DNA of 64,000 nucleotides, from positions 1-64,000 of the forward strand of contig NZ_JBFMIA010000006.1 of assembly GCF_040801915.1 (NCBI RefSeq), in the 5' to 3' direction. Under the pieces are notes generated by a model, which searched no databases, was not told where the DNA came from, and was given only the letters and a program-made list of their open reading frames with translations. This stretch comes from Jeotgalibacillus marinus. GTDB taxonomy: Bacteria; Bacillota; Bacilli; Bacillales; Jeotgalibacillaceae. This document shows positions 17,278 to 25,316 of this stretch, piece by piece (positions within the stretch are counted from its first letter, which is position 1; the number at the start of each line of letters is the position of its first letter). The translations under genes and the position numbers were made by a program.

Positions 17278-18312
17278 ATGTCTAATGCGTACCGTCAAGC
17301 AGGTGTTGATATAGAAGCGGGATACGAATCAGTAGAACGGATGAAAAAACATGTGAAGCGAACGAATCGTCCTGGTGTGATGGGTCCTTTCGGCAGCTTT
17401 GGTGGTATGTTTGATTTATCATCACTGGACTATAAAGAACCTGTGTTGATTTCAGGTACAGATGGTGTTGGCACAAAGCTGCGATTGGCATTTGCGATGG
17501 ATCGTCACGATACGATTGGCATTGATTGTGTTGCGATGTGTGTCAATGACATTATTGCACAGGGAGCAGAGCCTCTTTATTTCTTAGACTATTTAGCAGT
17601 TGGTAAAGCCGTTCCTGAAAAAATCGAGCAACTTGTAAAAGGGATTGCTGATGGCTGTGAACAATCTGGCTGTGCACTCATCGGTGGGGAAACAGCTGAA
17701 ATGCCAGGTATGTACGAAGAAGATGAATATGATATGGCAGGTTTTGCTGTAGGAGCTTGTGAGAAAAAAGAGATCGTCACAGGTGAGTCCATTGAAGAAG
17801 GTCATGTGCTAATAGGCTTACCGTCAAGCGGGATCCATAGTAACGGTTATTCCTTGGTTCGAAAAAGTCTTCTTGAAGATAAAGGTTATGTGTTAACAGA
17901 CACGATTGATGGCTTAGATCAACCACTAGGTGAAGTTTTACTCACACCAACGAAACTGTATGCAAAAGCTGTTTTACCGCTTTTAAAGAAGGTTGATGTG
18001 AAAGGGATGGCGCATGTAACAGGAGGAGGCTTTTATGAAAATCTTCCTCGTATGCTGCGTGATGATTTGAGCGTTTCGATCCAATTGGGTAGTTGGCCAA
18101 TTCATTCGATCTTTGACATCATTGGAGAAACTGCCTCTATGACACAAGATGAGCTGTTTCATGTTTTTAACATGGGAATCGGATTTGTTCTTGTGGTAGA
18201 TAAAGAGGATGTCGATGAAACACTATCTTCTTTAAAAGCAACAGGTGAGACAGGGTATGTTATTGGAGAAGTTACAGGTGCAAATGAAGTCCGCGTATCA
18301 TTTAAAGCGTAA
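17278..18312 (+). CDS. purM: AIR synthetase (phosphoribosylformylglycinamidine cyclo-ligase)
   Basis: Closes the imidazole ring of AIR using ATP. It has 344 residues with SGTDGVGTKLRLA, GIDCVAMCVNDI, LIGGETAEMPGMY and HVTGGGFYENLPR. An AGGAGG site precedes the ATG, 11 bases after purF. Confidence 0.97.
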   Translation: MSNAYRQAGVDIEAGYESVERMKKHVKRTNRPGVMGPFGSFGGMFDLSSLDYKEPVLISGTDGVGTKLRLAFAMDRHDTIGIDCVAMCVNDIIAQGAEPLYFLDYLAVGKAVPEKIEQLVKGIADGCEQSGCALIGGETAEMPGMYEEDEYDMAGFAVGACEKKEIVTGESIEEGHVLIGLPSSGIHSNGYSLVRKSLLEDKGYVLTDTIDGLDQPLGEVLLTPTKLYAKAVLPLLKKVDVKGMAHVTGGGFYENLPRMLRDDLSVSIQLGSWPIHSIFDIIGETASMTQDELFHVFNMGIGFVLVVDKEDVDETLSSLKATGETGYVIGEVTGANEVRVSFKA

Positions 18313-18330
18313 AAGAGAAGGGGTGACATC

Positions 18331-18939
18331 ATGACGAAAATAGCTGTATTTGCTTCAGGGAGTGGCAGTAATTTCGGCGCGATCTTACAAGCCATTGAAC
18401 GCAAAGAGCTAGATGCCACAGTTGAGCTCCTCATTTGCGATAAACCAAATGCTTATGTAATGGAGAGGGCACGACAAGCTGGAGTTGATTCTTTTGTTTT
18501 TCAAGCGAAATCCTTTTCTTCAAAAGAACAGTATGAGCGAGTGATTCTTGAACAGTTGCAGTCAAAAAATGTCGAATGGATCGTACTCGCGGGCTACATG
18601 CGTTTAATAGGAACGGTATTGCTAACGTCGTATGAAAAGAGAATCATCAATATTCACCCCTCTCTATTACCTGCGTTTGCTGGCAAGGACGCGGTTGGAC
18701 AAGCTATTGATTACGGTGTAAAAGTGATGGGTGTGACCGTTCATTTTGTGGATGAAGGGATGGACACAGGTCCGATCATTTCCCAGCAGTCCTTTCATGT
18801 TCAAGGTGACATGAGTCGTTCAGTGATTGAAGACCAAATTCATTTCATTGAACATGAACTGTACCCTGAGACACTCCAACAACTATTTACTAAAAAGGGC
18901 GTTCATATGGTGAATGCTAACGAAAGGATGGAGGAATGA
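18331..18939 (+). CDS. purN: GAR transformylase (folate-dependent)
   Basis: Transfers a formyl group from 10-formyl-THF to GAR. The 202-residue protein has FASGSGSNF, the catalytic INIHPSLLPAF segment and GVTVHFVDEGMDTGP. AGAAGGGGTGA precedes the ATG. Its stop overlaps the ribosome site region of purH. Confidence 0.97.
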   Translation: MTKIAVFASGSGSNFGAILQAIERKELDATVELLICDKPNAYVMERARQAGVDSFVFQAKSFSSKEQYERVILEQLQSKNVEWIVLAGYMRLIGTVLLTSYEKRIINIHPSLLPAFAGKDAVGQAIDYGVKVMGVTVHFVDEGMDTGPIISQQSFHVQGDMSRSVIEDQIHFIEHELYPETLQQLFTKKGVHMVNANERMEE

Positions 18940-18941
18940 CG

Positions 18942-20477
18942 ATGGCAAAGCGAGCACTCATAAGCGTATCGGATAAAGCAGGGATTGTGGAATTTGCTGA
19001 AGCACTCCACAATCTTGGCTATGAAATCTTGTCAACAGGTGGCACGAAAAATCTGTTAAAAGAAAACAATGTAGCTGTTACAGGTGTCGATGAAATAACA
19101 GGCTTTCCTGAAATTCTTGAAGGACGCGTGAAAACGTTGCATCCTTCCATTCATGGAGGACTTTTAGCGAAACAAGATAATGAAGCACATTTAGCTCAGT
19201 TAGAAGAACAAGGCATCCAACCAATCGATCTTGTTTGTGTAAATCTTTATCCTTTTCAACAAACAATTGTGAAGCCAAATGTTACAACTGATGAAGCGAT
19301 TGAAAACATTGATATCGGTGGACCAACGATGCTTCGTGCTGCCGCAAAAAACCATGCTTACATTACGGTGGTAGTGGACGCGCTTGATTACGACACCGTT
19401 CTTGAGCAACTAAAAGAAGATGGCGCAGTTGATTTTGCTACACGACGTAAGCTCGCGGCGAAAGTTTTCCGTCACACAGCTGCGTATGACGCTTACATTT
19501 CTCAGTATTTAACCAAAGCAGTTGGGGAAGAAAATCCTGAGCGCATGACACTTACATATGAAAGACAGCAGGATTTACGGTACGGTGAAAATCCACACCA
19601 ACAAGCTGCTTTCTATCGTAATCCACTGGGCTCTGAATTTTCGATTGCACACGCGAAACAACATCATGGAAAAGAGCTTTCGTACAATAACATTAAAGAT
19701 GCGGATGCTGCACTTCAAATTGTAAAAGATTTTGATGAACCAGCAGCAGTAGCAGTGAAGCATATGAACCCATGTGGTGTTGGTACGGGAGAAGGTCCTT
19801 TTGAAGCCTTTCAAAAAGCGTTTGAAGCTGACCCAACGTCGATTTTTGGTGGGATTGTCGCTTTCAATCGTGAAGTAGATGGAAAAACAGCTCAAAAGCT
19901 TGTTGATATCTTTTTAGAAATTATTATTGCTCCTGCCTTCACAGAGGAAGCAATGGAAATTTTAACAACAAAGAAAAACCTTCGCTTACTGACTGTTCCA
20001 TTTGACCGTAAGAAAGAGCATGAATTAATTTACACATCCGTTGAAGGTGGATTACTTGTACAAGAACAAGATCATTTCACACTCCAAAATGCAGATGTTC
20101 GAGTGGCAACGGATCGCAAGCCTACTGAAGAAGAATGGGCAGCTATGAAGATGGCTTGGAAGGTTGTGAAACACGTTAAGTCCAACGCAATCGTCGTGGC
20201 TGATGCTTTCATGACCCTCGGAATCGGAGCGGGTCAAATGAATCGCGTCGGTGCAGCTAAGATCGCACTAGAACAAGCGGGAGAAGGAGCGAAAGGTGCT
20301 AGTCTGGCATCTGATGCATTTTTCCCGATGGATGATACCGTAGAAGCCGCAGCCAAAGCGGGAATTACATCGATCATTCAAACTGGAGGCTCCATTCGTG
20401 ATGAAGACTCCATCCGTAAAGCGAATGAATATGGGATTACAATGGTTTTAACGGGTGTTCGTCACTTTAAACACTAA
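18942..20477 (+). CDS. purH: AICAR transformylase / IMP cyclohydrolase
   Basis: Bifunctional enzyme for the last two steps to IMP, 511 residues. The N-terminal IMP cyclohydrolase domain (about 1-195) has STGGTKNLL and GRVKTLHPSIHGG. The C-terminal transformylase domain has RYGENPHQQAAFY, VKHMNPCGVG and SDAFFPMDD. I start at the ATG at 18942, 7 bases after GGAGG; the ATG at 18936 is too close to that site. It is followed by two hairpins before purD. Confidence 0.97.
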   Translation: MAKRALISVSDKAGIVEFAEALHNLGYEILSTGGTKNLLKENNVAVTGVDEITGFPEILEGRVKTLHPSIHGGLLAKQDNEAHLAQLEEQGIQPIDLVCVNLYPFQQTIVKPNVTTDEAIENIDIGGPTMLRAAAKNHAYITVVVDALDYDTVLEQLKEDGAVDFATRRKLAAKVFRHTAAYDAYISQYLTKAVGEENPERMTLTYERQQDLRYGENPHQQAAFYRNPLGSEFSIAHAKQHHGKELSYNNIKDADAALQIVKDFDEPAAVAVKHMNPCGVGTGEGPFEAFQKAFEADPTSIFGGIVAFNREVDGKTAQKLVDIFLEIIIAPAFTEEAMEILTTKKNLRLLTVPFDRKKEHELIYTSVEGGLLVQEQDHFTLQNADVRVATDRKPTEEEWAAMKMAWKVVKHVKSNAIVVADAFMTLGIGAGQMNRVGAAKIALEQAGEGAKGASLASDAFFPMDDTVEAAAKAGITSIIQTGGSIRDEDSIRKANEYGITMVLTGVRHFKH

Positions 20478-20487
20478 TTACTGATCT

Positions 20488-20517
20488 GTAAGATGTTCCA
20501 TGTCCAAAGCATCTTAC
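20488..20517 (+). other. Hairpin downstream of purH
   Basis: GTAAGATG (20488-20495) pairs with CATCTTAC (20510-20517) around a 14-base loop. No T run follows directly. It lies just before the terminator-like hairpin and may be an RNA processing or stability element. Confidence 0.45.
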
Positions 20518-20533
20518 TCATGTCCATGTCTAT

Positions 20534-20570
20534 TCGGCTGACTCGCTCAATTTGAGTCAGCCCCTTTTTT
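20534..20570 (+). terminator. Terminator-like hairpin between purH and purD
   Basis: GGCTGACTC (20536-20544) pairs perfectly with GAGTCAGCC (20554-20562), followed by CCTTTTTT. By form it is an intrinsic terminator. It lies inside what is usually one operon, so it probably lowers rather than abolishes purD expression. Confidence 0.8.
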
Positions 20571-20604
20571 AATCTAAAAGATAAAGAGTAAAAGGAGTGT
20601 CACC

Positions 20605-21864
20605 ATGAATGTTCTTGTGATTGGTCGAGGAGGAAGAGAACACGCAATTTGTTACTCGTTGTCAAAAGCTCCCTCTGTTAAAACGGTTTTTTGTGCCCCT
20701 GGGAATGCGGGTATTTCGGATGTAGCAGAACGTGTGGCAATCGAAGAAAATAACCATGCAGCTTTGGTGAATTTTGCTAAAGAAGAAAACGTGGAATTAA
20801 CGATTGTGGGACCTGAACAACCTTTAGCTGAAGGGGTTGTAGATGTATTTTTAGCAGAAGGTCTGGCTGTTTTTGGTCCAACAAAAAAAGCGTCAATCAT
20901 TGAAGGAAGTAAATCATTTGCGAAAGACTTAATGAAAAAGTATAACGTCCCAACGGCAGCTTATGAAACGTTTACTGATGCTGACCAAGCAAAGAGCTAT
21001 ATACAAAAGCAAGGTGCCCCGATTGTCATTAAAGCAGATGGCTTAGCAGCTGGAAAAGGTGTGATTGTTGCGATGACACTCGAGGAAGCGATAACGGCAG
21101 TAGATGATATGCTCGTTCACGGTCAATTTGGCTCCTCATCTGCACAAATTGTCGTTGAAGAGTTTTTACAGGGTGAAGAATTTTCTTTAATGTCTCTTGT
21201 TCACGAAGATGTTATCTTGCCACTAGAGCTCGCACAGGATCATAAACGAGCATATGATGGCGATCGTGGACCAAATACTGGTGGTATGGGAGCTTACTCA
21301 CCAATACCACATTTGCCAAGAAATTTGACGTCAGATGCACTTGAAACGATTGTACAACCAGTCGTTGATGCGATGATTGCAGAAGGTCGTCCGTTCACAG
21401 GAGTTTTATATGCTGGATTGATTATGACAACGGGAGGACCAAAAGTCATCGAATTTAATGCACGCTTTGGAGACCCAGAAACTCAAGTGGTCCTTCCACG
21501 GTTAGAATCCGATTTAGCACAGGTGATTTTACAGTTGCTAAAAGGAACAAAGCCAGAAGTTGTTTGGTCAGAAAAATCACTGGTAGGCGTCGTATTAGCC
21601 GCCGAAGGCTATCCGGGAAAGTATGAAAAAGGTCTGTCATTAAACGCTTTTGAACAACAAGATCAAGAAACGATGATTTTTCACGCGGGTACGGAATGGG
21701 AAGAAAATAAACTTATTTCAACTGGTGGAAGAGTATTGCTCCTTGCTACAGCTGGTGGAACCATTCAAGAAGCTCAACAAAAGATATATGAAAAAATAGA
21801 GAATAAAAATACTGCAGGCCTTTTTTATCGAAATGATATTGGACATCGTGCAATAACAAAATAA
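20605..21864 (+). CDS. purD: GAR synthetase (phosphoribosylamine-glycine ligase)
   Basis: ATP-grasp enzyme that joins glycine to phosphoribosylamine. The 419-residue protein has VIGRGGREHAI, VGPEQPLAEG, KADGLAAGKGV, the DRGPNTGGMGAYSP loop and EFNARFGDPETQ. AAAGGAGTG precedes the ATG. It is separated from purH by 127 bases with two hairpins; no clear separate promoter was recognised there. Confidence 0.97.
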   Translation: MNVLVIGRGGREHAICYSLSKAPSVKTVFCAPGNAGISDVAERVAIEENNHAALVNFAKEENVELTIVGPEQPLAEGVVDVFLAEGLAVFGPTKKASIIEGSKSFAKDLMKKYNVPTAAYETFTDADQAKSYIQKQGAPIVIKADGLAAGKGVIVAMTLEEAITAVDDMLVHGQFGSSSAQIVVEEFLQGEEFSLMSLVHEDVILPLELAQDHKRAYDGDRGPNTGGMGAYSPIPHLPRNLTSDALETIVQPVVDAMIAEGRPFTGVLYAGLIMTTGGPKVIEFNARFGDPETQVVLPRLESDLAQVILQLLKGTKPEVVWSEKSLVGVVLAAEGYPGKYEKGLSLNAFEQQDQETMIFHAGTEWEENKLISTGGRVLLLATAGGTIQEAQQKIYEKIENKNTAGLFYRNDIGHRAITK

Positions 21865-21868
21865 TTTT

Positions 21869-21900
21869 AAAAATGAACCTGATTATGGGTTCATTTTTTT
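21869..21900 (+). terminator. Terminator of the pur operon
   Basis: AAAATGAACC pairs with GGTTCATTTT and runs into seven T. It follows the purD stop directly. Confidence 0.9.
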
Positions 21901-22212
21901 ATTTAAATAGTAGTGTTGACCGCTGGAGTTGTTTTGTCTCTTTTCTAGAGAAAATCTTTTTGCACCGATCGTTCTACAAAGAAAGGTCGTTTTATGAAGT
22001 AAATGAACATATCGTACATACTAATCGACACCAAAAGTTAACTTATTATATGAAGCGTAAAAAAGCGCTCATAAAATGTTGGAAAAGTCAGATAGTTTAG
22101 GTCTTTATAACTATTTAAGGTATATAGCAACTGATGATAATATAATAGCAGAGAAATTAAGAAAATGACTCTTTTAAAATCTGAACGGCTGTAATCAGCT
22201 TGATGATCACAC
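21901..22212. other. Gene-free leader region before the c-di-GMP riboswitch
   Basis: No convincing gene. The only notable signal is a possible weak promoter, TTAAGG (22115-22120) and TAATAT (22138-22143) 17 bases apart, about 70 bases upstream of the riboswitch. A 75-codon open frame starting at 21873 has no ribosome site and begins within the terminator of purD. Confidence 0.4.
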
Positions 22213-22308
22213 CAGATAAAGGCAAACCAATTGAAAAGTTGGGACGCAAAGCCAACGGGTCTACGGCATATCAAGAAATGAATGCCAAGACGGCTGGGCT
22301 GCCTGAGG
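22213..22308 (+). ncRNA. c-di-GMP-I (GEMM-I) riboswitch
   Basis: Matches the conserved GEMM-I core in order: AAAGGCAAACC (from 22218), a P2 stem closed by a GAAA tetraloop, GGGACGCAAAGCC (22241-22253), GGGTCTA, a P3 stem (GGCA/TGCC) and the 3' side ACGGCTGGGCTGCC (from 22290). The GAAA loop and its receptor-like segment are both present. The outer P1 helix is weak by eye. The end lies about 20 bases before the ribosome site of a sinI-like gene. No intrinsic terminator lies in between, so control of translation or RNA stability is more likely than transcription termination. Confidence 0.9.
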
Positions 22309-22340
22309 TACTGCACATTAGTATTTTAGGAGGGGGATAA

Positions 22341-22457
22341 ATGGGTCAGACAATAGAACTTGATTTAGAATGGGTAGCCTTGATTCAAGAAGCGTTAGGA
22401 GCAGGTATTACTGAACAAGAAATTAATGATTGTTTAAAAGGGAATGACTGCCAATAA
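22341..22457 (+). CDS. sinI: SinI-like anti-repressor (38 residues)
   Basis: Tiny protein matching the SinI dimerisation domain: LDLEWVALIQEALGAGIT followed by EQEINDCL. SinI-family proteins bind SinR through this helical hook and free its target genes. A very strong ribosome site (AGGAGGGGG, 7 bases before ATG) supports translation. The gene sits directly behind a c-di-GMP-I riboswitch and faces sinR tail to tail; in B. subtilis sinI and sinR are in tandem and sinI is driven by Spo0A. Two cysteines near the C-terminus (residues 31 and 37) are unusual for the family. Confidence 0.85.
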   Translation: MGQTIELDLEWVALIQEALGAGITEQEINDCLKGNDCQ

Positions 22458-22497
22458 GAGGCGTGTTTGCAGGAGCATTTTTACTTTCATAAATGAA

Positions 22498-22545
22498 TGA
22501 AAAATGACCTAAGCGAAAGCTCGCACAGGTCATTTTTGATTTTTT
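22498..22545 (+). terminator. Terminator of sinI, overlapping the end of sinR
   Basis: AAAAATGACCT (22500-22510) pairs perfectly with AGGTCATTTTT (22527-22537) and is followed by GATTTTTT. The 3' arm covers the stop codon of the convergent sinR gene, so the two transcripts overlap at their ends. Confidence 0.8.
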
Positions 22546-22850
22546 CGCCATTTATTGAACTCAATAAATTCTTTAAACTGGTCTTTTGAAATGCCTGAAT
22601 CCATTGCTGATTTAGCTAAAATTATCCACTCTGTGTCCATGTTCGTTTGTTTATCGTCTGGGTCTAGTAAAGAATTAACCTTCACACCTAATACTGGAGC
22701 AATCTTTTCTAAGAATTGAATGGAGGGATTTTGTTGAAGATTTCGCTCTAATGAACTTACGTATGATTTTGCAACACCCGCTTTTTCAGCTAGTTCAGAA
22801 AGCGAGATTTTTTTTTCTTTACGTAAAGACTTTACCCGGTCACCAATCAT
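22530..22850 (-). CDS. sinR: SinR family biofilm master regulator
   Basis: DNA-binding repressor of matrix genes, 106 residues. The N-terminal Cro/C1-type HTH (about 1-66) is very close to Bacillus SinR: MIGDRVKSLRKEKKISLSEL, then EKAGVAKSYVSSLERNLQ. The C-terminal SinI-binding dimerisation hook is at 73-106 (DTEWIILAKSAMDSGISKDQ). The ATG at 22850, after AGGTGA, gives the family N-terminus; codons upstream are less likely. Downstream and convergent is a SinI-like gene. A 6-3-6 inverted repeat TATTGA/TCAATA lies just upstream (22873-22887) and may be an operator. Confidence 0.9.
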   Translation of the reverse strand: MIGDRVKSLRKEKKISLSELAEKAGVAKSYVSSLERNLQQNPSIQFLEKIAPVLGVKVNSLLDPDDKQTNMDTEWIILAKSAMDSGISKDQFKEFIEFNKWRKNQK

Positions 22851-23021
22851 AAACATCACCTACCTTGAATCGTATTGATTTTCAATATAAAGTAATTTTA
22901 CCATACTCCTTTAGAATGGACACTATAACGCACGAATAATTATAAAAACCACAACTCCAATTTATGGGTTAGATGATAAATTTTACATTAAGAAGGCTTT
23001 TTAAAATTTTCACTCAAAAAA

Positions 23022-23049
23022 GCGCCAAAAGATAATTTCCTTTTGGCGA
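23022..23049 (-). terminator. Terminator of the minus-strand membrane protein gene
   Basis: On the minus strand CGCCAAAAG pairs with CTTTTGGCG and is followed by TTTTTTG. It lies downstream of the gene ending at 23105. Confidence 0.75.
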
Positions 23050-23104
23050 ATGAGTATAGGGTATTATAAAATTGTCTTGCGATCATTCCCGCTTGAACTT
23101 TTAT

Positions 23105-23383
23105 TTATTCCCCTACTTCTGTTGTTTCGTTATAAAGTGAGTTGCATGTTTCGTTTTCCCATCTTAGTGCATCGTCCATCCAACGGTCTTTTCGATCCCA
23201 TAATGCGACGATCGGACAAAAGTGAAGAAAACCTTCTGCTATCTTCATGGCACCAAGGAAAGCAAGTAAAGCATAAGGTTGTCTCCAAGGTTTTCTAATC
23301 ATTCGATCGATGGCAATACTTAATAATGAAAATCCAATTACCGTGCGAATAAATGAATTTGTACTTCCGATGTTTGGTTGCAT
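23105..23383 (-). CDS. DUF2892-like small membrane protein
   Basis: A protein of 92 residues whose N-terminus MQPNIGSTNSFIRTVIG, followed by two hydrophobic segments (LLSIAI; LLAFLGAMKIAEGF) and a cysteine in HFCP, resembles the YgaP-like DUF2892 membrane family. Function unknown. The ATG at 23383 has AGGAG 9 bases upstream; the ATG at 23392 directly abuts that site. The charged C-terminal tail should be cytosolic. Confidence 0.7.
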   Translation of the reverse strand: MQPNIGSTNSFIRTVIGFSLLSIAIDRMIRKPWRQPYALLAFLGAMKIAEGFLHFCPIVALWDRKDRWMDDALRWENETCNSLYNETTEVGE

Positions 23384-23539
23384 AGCATCCATCTCCTAAT
23401 GTGTAAGAATTGTGAAAACGCTTCATTTTTAATACCTAACTTCCGCTTTTCTTTAGTGCAGTAATTCACAAGATATGGTACGATGAAAATAAAATGGATA
23501 CTTTTTTTCTAGCACAAGTGCCAGGAGGGATCAATAAGA

Positions 23540-25273
23540 ATGAAACAACGATTTCCATGGAAAATTCAACATCTACGACAGCATACAGCGATTCTTGACG
23601 GCAGTGTGGCGCCGACCCTTGTCTTAAAGGATGCAAATTACCTTAATTCATCACTTAAAATGTGGCAAAAAGGGAATATATGGATTTATAAAGATCGCAT
23701 TGTTTACGTGGGTAAAGATTTTCCATCCAATAGTAAAAATTGTGAAATCATTGATATGACGAATAATTGGGTTGTCCCTGGATATATTGAGCCCCATGTT
23801 CATCCTTTTCAGCTTTATAATCCCCATTCTTTCGCTGAATATGCATCGCAAACAGGCACGACAACATTTATACAAGACAACCTTATGCTTCTTTTACTGA
23901 ACGACAAAAAGAAAGCGCTTCCTTTTATTCAGCAGTTTAAATCTTCACCGCTATCTTTTTACTGGTGGACCAGACTTGACTCACAAACTGAACTTGTGGA
24001 AGAGGATGAATTATTTACAAATGGAGAAATCAGAAATTGGTTGGATGATCCGAGTGTTCTTTTAGCAGGGGAACTAACAAGCTGGCCAAGACTGATGGAT
24101 GGTGATGATTTGCTTCTTAGTTGGATGCAAGAAGCAAAGCTGAATTATAAACGGATAGAGGGACATCTGCCAGGTGCATCCGAAAAAACGATTGCCAAAA
24201 TGACATTGTTTGGTGTGACAGGTGATCATGAAGCGATGACTGGAGATGAAGTGTGGACGCGTCTCGAACAAGGATTAGCGGTCACATTAAGACATTCGTC
24301 CATCAGACCGGACTTACCAAGATTGATTAAAGAGTTAAAAGAAAAAGGTCTTCGCTCGTTTGATAATTTCATGTTGACAACAGACGGTTCAACGCCGACT
24401 TTTTATAAAGAAGGTGTCATGGATCGTTTAATTTCAATAGCAATTGAAGAAGGAGTGGACCCGATTGAAGCGTACCATATGGCTTCTTTTTCGATTGCGA
24501 AATATTACCGTATGGAATTTATGCAAGGAATGATTGCGACGGGGCGAATGGCAACGTTAAATATTTTAACATCTCCTCAAAATCCAACCCCAGTTTTCGT
24601 TCTGTCGAAGGGTCAGTGGATGAAAAGGGATGAAGAACTCGTTTCTAACACGAAACAACCTGATTGGTCTACAATTAAAGCTTTAGATATAGATTGGGTC
24701 TTACAAGAAGATGATCTTCAATTCTCTATGCCTTGTGGAATTGAAATGATTAATAATGTGATTACAAAACCATATTCGATTCAGCTTGATGCATCAAGAG
24801 AAGAATTGAATCGCTCAAATGATGAATGTTTTTTACTGTTAATAGACCGCAATGGTAAATGGAAAATCTCTACGTTGTTAAAAGGGTTTGCCCGTGATCT
24901 TGGGGGTCTTGCTTCTTCATACTCAAATTCAGGTGACATTATTGTACTCGGCAAAAGTAAAAAAGACATGATAGCAGCCTTTGAGCGAATGAAACAACTT
25001 CAAGGGGGAATCGTTGCTGTTGATCAAGGTGAATTGATTCATGAAATTCCTTTATCCATTGGAGGCGTTATGTCTAATGATCCAATGGAGAAGATCATAG
25101 ATGATGAAAGTCGTTTAAGAGAAGTGTTACAAGAAAGAGGATATATGCATGAAGATCCTGTATATACTTTGTTATTTCTTTCGTCGACTCACTTACCATA
25201 TATCCGTATTACACAACGTGGTCTTTATGATGTAAAAAAGAAAACGGTACTCTTTCCTACGATAATGCGTTAA
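23540..25273 (+). CDS. yerA: Adenine deaminase-like amidohydrolase YerA
   Basis: A protein of 577 residues of the adenine deaminase branch of the amidohydrolase superfamily. An N-terminal metal-site motif is GYIEPHVHPFQ, followed by later metal-ligand segments GHLPGAS and GDHEAMTGDE and the DGSTPTF segment. The C-terminal half ends in the Ade-type domain. It would convert adenine to hypoxanthine, which fits its place after the pur operon as in B. subtilis. Activity of the YerA branch on adenine is not certain. AGGAGGGA precedes the ATG. Confidence 0.8.
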   Translation: MKQRFPWKIQHLRQHTAILDGSVAPTLVLKDANYLNSSLKMWQKGNIWIYKDRIVYVGKDFPSNSKNCEIIDMTNNWVVPGYIEPHVHPFQLYNPHSFAEYASQTGTTTFIQDNLMLLLLNDKKKALPFIQQFKSSPLSFYWWTRLDSQTELVEEDELFTNGEIRNWLDDPSVLLAGELTSWPRLMDGDDLLLSWMQEAKLNYKRIEGHLPGASEKTIAKMTLFGVTGDHEAMTGDEVWTRLEQGLAVTLRHSSIRPDLPRLIKELKEKGLRSFDNFMLTTDGSTPTFYKEGVMDRLISIAIEEGVDPIEAYHMASFSIAKYYRMEFMQGMIATGRMATLNILTSPQNPTPVFVLSKGQWMKRDEELVSNTKQPDWSTIKALDIDWVLQEDDLQFSMPCGIEMINNVITKPYSIQLDASREELNRSNDECFLLLIDRNGKWKISTLLKGFARDLGGLASSYSNSGDIIVLGKSKKDMIAAFERMKQLQGGIVAVDQGELIHEIPLSIGGVMSNDPMEKIIDDESRLREVLQERGYMHEDPVYTLLFLSSTHLPYIRITQRGLYDVKKKTVLFPTIMR

Positions 25274-25316
25274 AATAAGAAAGTAAGTAAATCCCTATAT
25301 AAGAGGTGTACTTTAC

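Noticed and set aside
21873..22100. 75-codon plus-strand frame after purD
   Set aside because: It starts inside the purD terminator, has no ribosome site and no protein-like pattern.
22038..22316. 92-codon minus-strand frame across the riboswitch
   Set aside because: No ribosome site, and it overlaps the structured c-di-GMP aptamer, which explains the conservation there.
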